Source of the DNA: JAQWBS01 sp047975765
Lineage (GTDB): Bacteria; Pseudomonadota; Alphaproteobacteria; RF32; CAG-239
Assembly (NCBI GenBank): GCA_047975765.1
Contig: JBKEEF010000014.1
Span: forward strand, 1-57,520
Length of the DNA: 57,520 nucleotides
Direction: 5' to 3'
Under the pieces are notes generated by a model. That model was not told the origin of the DNA. It made no database searches and saw nothing but the letters and a program-made list of their open reading frames with translations. The position numbers and the translations under genes were made by a program. Positions 52,376-57,520 of the stretch are shown one piece after another; position 1 is the first letter of the stretch; every line of letters begins with the position of its first letter.

Positions 52376-53161
52376 TCATTCAATGACATAGTCAAGAACA
52401 TTTGTGAAAGGGTCTCTTTCTACTCTTTTGCCGTCCATATTAGATAGAACATAGCTCACTTCTTTTCCCGTTGATAAAGCTTTTTTCCCTTTATCTAGAA
52501 AGTTTTGTTTGCTAGCATCACTCAATGTTAAAACTTTTCCATCTTCAAGGTAATAACAAGTAAATGTTTTGGAACCTCGGAGATAAAGAACACTTTCAAC
52601 AATTTTACTCTTCCCTGAAGTTTTAGCGCTTCCAGCTTCTGGTCTCTTCTTGTAGTTACTTATATCTAAAGAAGATTCGCCAGTTTTGTTTTTTTCTCCA
52701 TTTTTAAGGAAGTTTGAAGCCTTTTTGTAGCCTTCATAGTTGTAGGCAACATAGTTTCTCGAAATGTCATTTTCCACAATTGCTTCAATGTAAAGTTCTT
52801 TCACTGTCTGCGCATCAAAAGGATTCTTTGCATCTCGATTGAGTTTTTTCGTTTCTTCGGTAAGAAAAACAATTGGAGAGGTTCCGTCTTCATTACGCAA
52901 CATGGTAAATTTCTTACCATTGTCGAGTTCGACATAAGTTCCATATTCGTCTCCTATAGATTTTCTTTCAGCAAAAACGACACGACCGGCAACATAAGAG
53001 CCACTCGTTTTAAGGCCATAGCTTTCGAAAAAGTTTTTTTCGCCAGTTCCGAAATTTTCAGCAGCTTTTTGAATTTTACTAGAAGTACTACACCCAGAAA
53101 GAATGAGTGACATTGCAACAGCAAAAATAGCGGTTACAAAGATTTTCATCATTGTTTTCAT
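52376..53161 (-). CDS. Lipoprotein of a three-member local family (copy 1)
   Basis: 261 residues with lipobox LSGC. The mature N-terminus SKIQKAAENFGTGEKNFF is shared almost exactly with the 53558 product. Later shared blocks are YVAGRVVFAE, a LDNGKKFT strand, KTGESSLDISNYKK and YVLSNMDG near the end, with FTNVLDYVIE as C-terminus. It is mostly beta with no recognised domain. There is no Shine-Dalgarno before the ATG. It is probably an envelope lipoprotein; its role is unknown. A strong TTGACA promoter and its own terminator make it a single-gene unit. Confidence 0.75.
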   Translation of the reverse strand: MKTMMKIFVTAIFAVAMSLILSGCSTSSKIQKAAENFGTGEKNFFESYGLKTSGSYVAGRVVFAERKSIGDEYGTYVELDNGKKFTMLRNEDGTSPIVFLTEETKKLNRDAKNPFDAQTVKELYIEAIVENDISRNYVAYNYEGYKKASNFLKNGEKNKTGESSLDISNYKKRPEAGSAKTSGKSKIVESVLYLRGSKTFTCYYLEDGKVLTLSDASKQNFLDKGKKALSTGKEVSYVLSNMDGKRVERDPFTNVLDYVIE

Positions 53162-53226
53162 AATTAAATGTATTTTTAGTGATTATTTTTTATAATTATA
53201 ATATTGATAATTTGTAAGTGAGTTGA

Positions 53227-53255
53227 GTTTAAGCATAATGAAAAGAAAATGTCAA
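53227..53255 (-). promoter_or_regulatory. Promoter of lipoprotein copy 1
   Basis: On the minus strand consensus TTGACA (53255-53250) and TTAAAC (53232-53227) are separated by 17 bases, with an extended -10 TGC. The same layout precedes copy 2. Confidence 0.6.
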
Positions 53256-53366
53256 GGGATTTTGTTTATTTTGTCTAATACGGCGTTTTTTAACCTCTTA
53301 TGAGTTGTAATCATTTATATAACTTTAGTGCTAATTGAAGAATCCCCCAAAGAATCGGAAAAGTTC

Positions 53367-53490
53367 AAACCTTCCTTGTCATTCCCAGCTTGACTGGGAA
53401 TTTAGTATAGTGGAGTTTTATTAAAATGGATTCCCGATTTCTCGGGAATGACAAGGAAGGTTTGTGGATTCCTGATTTCTCAGGAATGAT
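53367..53490. repeat. Palindromic intergenic repeat block A
   Basis: A perfect 20-base inverted repeat has its arms at 53367-53386 (AAACCTTCCTTGTCATTCCC) and 53444-53463. Nested inside are two smaller palindromes of the GGATTCCCGATTTCTCGGGAATGACA type, and a third follows at about 53464-53490. The 396-base gap 53162-53557 contains this block, the copy 1 promoter and the copy 2 terminator, and no gene. Such TTCCCG...CGGGAATGACA elements are common between genes of some Alphaproteobacteria. Confidence 0.85.
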
Positions 53491-53501
53491 AATAGCTACA
53501 C

Positions 53502-53539
53502 AAAAAAATAACGAGATAAACAACTGTTTATCTCGTTAT
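53502..53539 (-). terminator. Intrinsic terminator after lipoprotein copy 2
   Basis: ATAACGAGATAAAC (53508-53521) and GTTTATCTCGTTAT (53526-53539) form a 14-base perfect stem with a four-base loop, followed on the minus strand by a run of T. Confidence 0.88.
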
Positions 53540-53557
53540 AATCTAAATTCACTAAAG

Positions 53558-54349
53558 TTACTCAATAACATAATCTAAAGTATTCGTAAAAATATCTGAG
53601 CCATCTTTTATACTTTCACCATCCATATTTGATAAAACGTAACTTATTACATCATCCTTTTTTATGTTTTTTTTATAGTCTCGTGTAGAGCTTGAAAAAA
53701 CACTTTGCATTGCATCTGTAATTGTTATTACATTTCCGTCACTTAGATAATAACTTGTGTAAGATTCAGCTCCTCTATAAAGCACTGCTTCAACAACTGA
53801 AGCTTTTCCTGAACTCCTTGGAGAACCATAAATTTTACTTTTTTTGTAATCATTAATGTTCAAAGAAGATTCGCCAACCTTAGTTTTACTTCCACTTTTC
53901 ATAAAATCAGTAGCCGCTTTTTGAGCTTCGTAGTCGTAGTAAACAAAAAAATAGGAAACACCATCATTTACGATTGCTTCAACATAAAGAGATTTTACTG
54001 TCACAGCATCATAAACATTTTGTTCGCCTCGATGAAGTTTTTTTTCATCTTCAGTTACAAAAGTAAATGGATAACATTTATATTCTTCGTTACTGTCAAT
54101 AATGAGGCTTTTACCATTATCCAATTCAAGATAAACACCCCAACCCTTGTCATATTTTCTATCTTCAGCAAAAACGACACGACCGGCAACATATTCGCCA
54201 CTTGTTTTAAGTCCGTAACTGTCAAAAAAGTTTTTTTCACCAGTTCCGAAGTTTTCAGCAGCTTTTTGAATTTTACTAGAAGATGAATCACAGCTTATTA
54301 AAACAACAGCACATAGTGCGATTGATAAAAAATAAAATAATTTTTTCAT
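53558..54349 (-). CDS. Lipoprotein of a three-member local family (copy 2)
   Basis: 263 residues with lipobox LISC followed by Asp at position +2, which in enterobacteria favours inner-membrane retention. It is a close paralogue of the 52376 product: the first ~45 mature residues are nearly identical, the middle is diverged, and the end (VISYVLSNMDG, FTNTLDYVIE) is again similar. It has no Shine-Dalgarno, its own promoter and its own terminator. Function unknown. Confidence 0.75.
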   Translation of the reverse strand: MKKLFYFLSIALCAVVLISCDSSSSKIQKAAENFGTGEKNFFDSYGLKTSGEYVAGRVVFAEDRKYDKGWGVYLELDNGKSLIIDSNEEYKCYPFTFVTEDEKKLHRGEQNVYDAVTVKSLYVEAIVNDGVSYFFVYYDYEAQKAATDFMKSGSKTKVGESSLNINDYKKSKIYGSPRSSGKASVVEAVLYRGAESYTSYYLSDGNVITITDAMQSVFSSSTRDYKKNIKKDDVISYVLSNMDGESIKDGSDIFTNTLDYVIE

Positions 54350-54397
54350 AAACTTTAAGTTTTAAATAATAAATAAGAATAATAAATTGTTGCGCGA

Positions 54398-54426
54398 ATA
54401 TAAGCATAAACTTAAATATGAGTCAA
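54398..54426 (-). promoter_or_regulatory. Promoter of lipoprotein copy 2
   Basis: On the minus strand TTGACT (54426-54421) and TTATAT (54403-54398) are separated by 17 bases with an extended -10 TGC, matching the copy 1 promoter in layout. Confidence 0.55.
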
Positions 54427-54465
54427 TATGCTTTATGAATTATCTTATTGATAATGTTCATTAAG

Positions 54466-54572
54466 ATGGATTCCCGATTTCTCGAGAATGACAAGGAAAG
54501 TTTGTGGATTCCCAATCACGTTGGGAATGACAGAATGGGATATGGGAATGACAGAACGAGGCAGGGAATCAT
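54466..54572. repeat. Palindromic intergenic repeat block B
   Basis: This block repeats the right half of block A nearly base for base (54466-54511 against 53426-53471). Two further shortened copies of the GGGAATGACAGAA half follow. Confidence 0.82.
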
Positions 54573-54579
54573 AATAAAT

Positions 54580-54616
54580 AAAAAAGACAGGGTGAATGTT
54601 CAGCCTGTCTTTTTTA
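54580..54616 (-). terminator. Intrinsic terminator after the 54623 gene
   Basis: AAAAAAGACAGG and CCTGTCTTTTTT form a 12-base stem, symmetrical enough to act in both directions. The loop interior (GTGAATGTTCAG) can pair further. Confidence 0.85.
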
Positions 54617-54622
54617 TTCTTT

Positions 54623-55096
54623 CTAAAAAGTTATGGTAGGGGTTCCTTCTTTGAGCATCCAGTTAATGCGGTTTTCTTTGATATTTAGAAGGTCAAAAAG
54701 AGCTTTAAATCTGTCTCCTTTTTTATAGTTATTCCGTATAAACTTTTCATGATCCCACTTGTCAAAAATTCCTATGGCCGTAGCACGTCGGTGCTTTTTG
54801 TCGTAGTCTTTATAGGAATATTCAAATTGAACAAAGTAATAATCAGTGTTTGCCGTTGGATGCCAAAATTTTGTCACCAATGGGGTGGTTTCAACTTTGT
54901 AGAGTATCCCATATTTAGCTTCATTGTTAATCACTGTAAAATTGAGATTTACCGCATTTTTGGGAATCAATTCTACCATGATTTTTGAAACAATTTCATC
55001 TTCGTTGTATGGTTGAACCGACTTTGAGGTCTTGCAAGAGCTGAAAATCAGAGCAACTGTGACGAGGCACAATAACTTGAATATTAAATTTTTCAT
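54623..55096 (-). CDS. Small lipoprotein of unknown function
   Basis: 157 residues with lipobox FSSC. The mature part is mixed alpha/beta with YYFVQFEYSYKDYDKKHRR and a C-terminus GTPTITF. It does not share the motifs of the three-member family around it. No ribosome site is visible before the ATG. It lies 54 bases after the 55151 gene with no terminator between, so it is probably co-transcribed with it. Confidence 0.65.
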   Translation of the reverse strand: MKNLIFKLLCLVTVALIFSSCKTSKSVQPYNEDEIVSKIMVELIPKNAVNLNFTVINNEAKYGILYKVETTPLVTKFWHPTANTDYYFVQFEYSYKDYDKKHRRATAIGIFDKWDHEKFIRNNYKKGDRFKALFDLLNIKENRINWMLKEGTPTITF

Positions 55097-55150
55097 AAAG
55101 TAATTTTTTTAATGTTATAAAATGAAAAAAAACAAAAAAAATTAAAAACG

Positions 55151-55927
55151 TCACTCTTGTTTTTCAATTTCGTACTTGTAAATGTTAGAAAACTTACACA
55201 AACCAGTCATGTCTGACATTACATAATTGACGATTTGTCTCGTTTCTGGATAGTCTTGTTTCATCATATACTGCCTGAGAGCAGAACTTGTACACAAAAC
55301 ATCTCCATTTTCAACATAAACTAAATCAACACTCTTATTGCCACAATAGAACCAGACAACTTCGTAAATGCGATTCTTTACGTTCTTTTCAATCTTTCCG
55401 AAATAGCGATTGTCCATGAGACTGTCCTGATTTATGGTGCTTGTCCCAAAATCTTTTCGTCTTTCTCCGTTTTTGTAAAAATCTATCGCACGGTCATAGT
55501 ACGGCTTGTCGATTAATACAAAAACATTGCTCGAATCTTTTCCGGTCAGATAAGCTTCAATATAGCCATGTTTTCCATCAGAGGAGACCCAGTCTAAAAT
55601 CTGCCTATACTTAAGCCCTTTACTTGGGTTGTCCGTAATCGTCAGTTTTTTGCCATTGTCCAGCGTAATCAAACACCCGATAGGGTATCTGTTTTTCAAG
55701 TATTCATGCTTATAGCGGTTGTCATAGGTGATTTCAGCTTTGACAACGATTCCGGTAATCGGTTTTGGGTCGATGATGTTTGCGTCCCAAAAGTCGAAAG
55801 TTTCAAAAAATGTCGCTTCTCCTTTGGCAAAAAGATCTAGTTTTTCTTTCTGCGAAAGGGTTTTTGAAGAAGAACAGCTAAAAAGCAATGCTCCTAATGC
55901 AAAAATAAAAATTAAGTTTGTTTTCAT
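55151..55927 (-). CDS. Lipoprotein, distant third member of the local family
   Basis: 258 residues with lipobox LFSC. The same block order as copies 1 and 2 is visible at lower similarity: KGEATFFETF, a GCLITLDNGKKLTITDN strand, FYKNGERRKDFGTSTINQD and VNYVMSDMTG near the end. It therefore looks like an old paralogue rather than a recent copy. There is no Shine-Dalgarno sequence; a TTGACA promoter is at 56015-55988. Function unknown. Confidence 0.68.
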   Translation of the reverse strand: MKTNLIFIFALGALLFSCSSSKTLSQKEKLDLFAKGEATFFETFDFWDANIIDPKPITGIVVKAEITYDNRYKHEYLKNRYPIGCLITLDNGKKLTITDNPSKGLKYRQILDWVSSDGKHGYIEAYLTGKDSSNVFVLIDKPYYDRAIDFYKNGERRKDFGTSTINQDSLMDNRYFGKIEKNVKNRIYEVVWFYCGNKSVDLVYVENGDVLCTSSALRQYMMKQDYPETRQIVNYVMSDMTGLCKFSNIYKYEIEKQE

Positions 55928-55987
55928 AAATATAATTTTTAAAGGTGTGAAATAATATGAATAATTAATAATTGTAAATCGAAGCTT

Positions 55988-56015
55988 CTTTTATCATAAT
56001 GTCTTGTAATGTCAA
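55988..56015 (-). promoter_or_regulatory. Promoter of the 55151/54623 lipoprotein pair
   Basis: On the minus strand TTGACA (56015-56010) and TAAAAG (55993-55988) are separated by 16 bases, with TGA directly before the -10. Confidence 0.5.
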
Positions 56016-56023
56016 TCTATTTC

Positions 56024-56048
56024 ATAAAAAAAGGCGGAAAAATCCGCC
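56024..56048 (-). terminator. Intrinsic terminator after the 56075 gene
   Basis: GGCGGA (56033-56038) and TCCGCC (56043-56048) form a G-C-rich stem with a four-A loop, followed on the minus strand by seven T. Confidence 0.9.
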
Positions 56049-56074
56049 CTATATAATACACTATATAATATATG

Positions 56075-56263
56075 TCACTTCTCGCTATCTTTTTTTGTAA
56101 ACGGATTCCCTAAATATTTAATGCCAAAACCAAAAATAATCAGAATCACGATAATGAGTGTCCAGATGAAATATCCTTCTGTCAGAAAATCAAAAAGATT
56201 GAAGTAATATGCAATAACGATAAAGGCAATAATCCCAATATTTAGAAAAGTACTCTTAATCAT
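56075..56263 (-). CDS. Small two-helix membrane protein
   Basis: 62 residues with two hydrophobic helices (about 5-22 and 30-50) and a charged C-terminus FTKKDSEK. AGGAG precedes the ATG. It starts 11 bases after the 56275 gene and shares its terminator, so the two form an operon. No family recognised. Confidence 0.65.
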   Translation of the reverse strand: MIKSTFLNIGIIAFIVIAYYFNLFDFLTEGYFIWTLIIVILIIFGFGIKYLGNPFTKKDSEK

Positions 56264-56274
56264 TTCTTTTTCTC

Positions 56275-57126
56275 CTAATTAAAGTTTCCTGTTTTGATAA
56301 AGCTCTTACATGCAAGAATGATTTTCTCATTTTCTAAAGGATTCTTCTCTTTGTTCTGGATATAAATACTCTTATATGGTCCGCCAATTGCGTTTTCTAC
56401 CTGAGAAGGAATGAGTTGTTTATATTTGCTAGGAAGAAACATTGCATATTTCTTATAGTAGGAATCGCATGAAATGATTCCTAAATCTATTCCTTTGGGA
56501 AATTCTGGAATGAAAGAAGATGCTTCCTCAGAACCTTCGTCAAGCATTGGTCCAAACAATTTGCGAATCAGTCCGTTCTTTCTGAAGTGGGAAAAAAGTT
56601 TACTTCCTTTATTAGGAGGACAAATCTCTAGGATTCGTTTTATTTTGATTCGCTTTTTCCATTCCACATCATTTGCAGCGCATAAAAGCTTGCGAAGAAT
56701 TAGCCCGCTCGTTCCTTTAGCAATAAAAGAGACGTGCGTTGTATCTGAAAGATTATTAAGTAGGACATTAAACTGTCTAACTTGAGCATCGATTCTTTTC
56801 TTAGTTGAAGGATAGCTGATGGCTGTTGCAAAAATACCATCTGTCTTAAATGCTTGCCACATTTTCTTGAAGTCGTGGCGTGAGCCATTGAGCCCATGAA
56901 GCATGATAACAATATTAGGGTCTTGGCGTTCTGTTTCATAAGCCTCTATGAATTCAACAAAAGATTTTTGGCATTCAGCAAAAGTTCCAGAACATCTTTT
57001 GATGTCAAATTCATCAAGAAGTCTATAGTCTTTCAAATTACAATGGCGTTGGATTCTCCACTGTGCATATATAAAGACATCTTCCCAAGTAGATTTGCCG
57101 CCAAATGTATAAAAATCGATTCTCAT
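56275..57126 (-). CDS. Alpha/beta-hydrolase-fold (lipase-like) protein
   Basis: 283 residues without signal peptide. NIVIMLHGLNGSRHDF is the beta-strand plus oxyanion HG motif of lipase-like hydrolases. The expected nucleophile elbow appears as AKGTSGLILRKLL, where Ser is present but the last Gly of GxSxG is replaced. ICPPNKGSKL is the conserved PxxGS segment after the elbow. The N-terminal 70 residues are not typical of the fold. Activity is uncertain. GAGGGA lies before the ATG at 57126. Confidence 0.65.
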   Translation of the reverse strand: MRIDFYTFGGKSTWEDVFIYAQWRIQRHCNLKDYRLLDEFDIKRCSGTFAECQKSFVEFIEAYETERQDPNIVIMLHGLNGSRHDFKKMWQAFKTDGIFATAISYPSTKKRIDAQVRQFNVLLNNLSDTTHVSFIAKGTSGLILRKLLCAANDVEWKKRIKIKRILEICPPNKGSKLFSHFRKNGLIRKLFGPMLDEGSEEASSFIPEFPKGIDLGIISCDSYYKKYAMFLPSKYKQLIPSQVENAIGGPYKSIYIQNKEKNPLENEKIILACKSFIKTGNFN

Positions 57127-57291
57127 TATTCCCTCGTGGATTCTCGTTCAAAGTGTTCATATATAGTATGTATATAAGCTGAATAAATTATTAAAACAAA
57201 AAAATAAGAAAAATATTAAAGTATTTTTTGCATAAAAACAGGGGTTTGAAAAAAAGATGTTATTTTTTTTAATTATTTTTGAAAAAAGTGT

Positions 57292-57320
57292 TTGACAAGG
57301 GGTATGAGATTAAGTATAAG
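57292..57320 (+). promoter_or_regulatory. Strong sigma-70-type promoter, probably of an rRNA operon
   Basis: Consensus TTGACA (57292-57297), a 17-base spacer and TATAAG (57315-57320). It is preceded by A/T tracts like an UP element and followed by a G-C-rich discriminator. This is the strongest promoter in the window. The 394 bases 57127-57520 contain no open reading frame of note. Confidence 0.7.
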
Positions 57321-57326
57321 CACTAT

Positions 57327-57520
57327 CACCGACGGGGCGAATGAGTTTTTAAGGTTTGCGGGGTCGGAATTTTTTTGAGCGAAAGCTTAAGTTATAAATA
57401 CATTGTAGATAAGAAGATTAAGAGGATATATAGGCAGCGGATAAAGTTCTGAAGTCTATATATTCGAAAAGGAAATATGATATAGAGATATATTATATTG
57501 TACAAGTAAAATTGTAATTA
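57327..57520 (+). other. Putative rRNA operon leader (gene itself beyond the window)
   Basis: The transcript from the 57292 promoter has no ribosome site or reading frame. The stretch TAAGAAGATTAAGAGGATAT followed by ATAGGCAGCGG (57409-57440) resembles the GAAGAGATATGTGGGCGGCG-type element that I recall in alphaproteobacterial rRNA leaders and spacers. The 16S start is not reached, so this is inference. Confidence 0.4.

Overview
The window is AT-rich (roughly one third G+C by eye), densely coding and arranged in long operons. The first gene is the start of a type IV prepilin whose N-terminus (RSMVEMLAVLAIVGILSV) I associate with the poorly cultured AT-rich gut Alphaproteobacteria often labelled RF32 or 'Azospirillum sp. 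CAG'. Three things fit an alphaproteobacterial chromosome: duplicated virB6 and virB8 genes as in the Rickettsiales rvh system, short palindromic intergenic repeats, and what looks like the promoter and leader of an rRNA operon at the right edge. The taxonomy is inference. No plasmid replication gene, relaxase or integrase is visible.

Region 1 (1-10363, minus strand) is a type IVb pilus operon in the order of the R64 thin pilus. In transcription order it reads: OmpA-like membrane protein, PilL/TcpQ-like lipoprotein, PilN secretin lipoprotein, PilO, PilP, PilQ ATPase, PilR, a pilin-like protein without a cleavage site, and the prepilin, which is cut by the window edge.

Region 2 (10736-36717, plus strand) diverges from it and is a VirB-type type IV secretion operon. 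It encodes three VirB2-like pilins (the third fused to a 500-residue repeat tail), a terminator, VirB3 and VirB4. In the virB5 position there are four exported coiled-coil proteins, one of 1402 residues. Then come VirB8, VirB7, a second VirB8 and a VirB9 ending in a SPOR domain. Next are two consecutive giant proteins built from the same 17-residue repeat; only the second carries the VirB10 channel domain. VirB11 closes the operon.

Region 3 (36761-41746, minus strand) holds a DMT/DUF486 membrane protein, a single-pass membrane protein, a second secretin-like lipoprotein, a small cytoplasmic protein and an acidic protein with Trp-Glu repeats. A double-HTH regulator (41896-42864) with a palindrome at its promoter separates this from Region 4 (43026-52163, minus strand), an operon of four VirB6-like polytopic proteins. 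One of these carries a complete M23 (LytM) peptidase domain.

Taken together, Regions 1-4 look like one chromosomal cell-envelope machine: an R64-like retractable or adhesive pilus plus an enlarged VirB channel. Peptidoglycan binding (SPOR) and cleavage (M23) appear built into channel subunits rather than supplied by a VirB1 transglycosylase. No VirD4 coupling protein, relaxase, VirB1, prepilin peptidase or retraction ATPase is present, so substrates are unknown.

Region 5 (52376-57126, minus strand) is different. It has four small lipoprotein genes, three of them one divergent family, with strong TTGACA-type promoters but no Shine-Dalgarno sequence. Palindromic repeats and efficient-looking terminators separate them. 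A two-gene operon (alpha/beta-hydrolase-like protein and small membrane protein) follows, then the putative rRNA promoter and leader reading rightwards out of the window.
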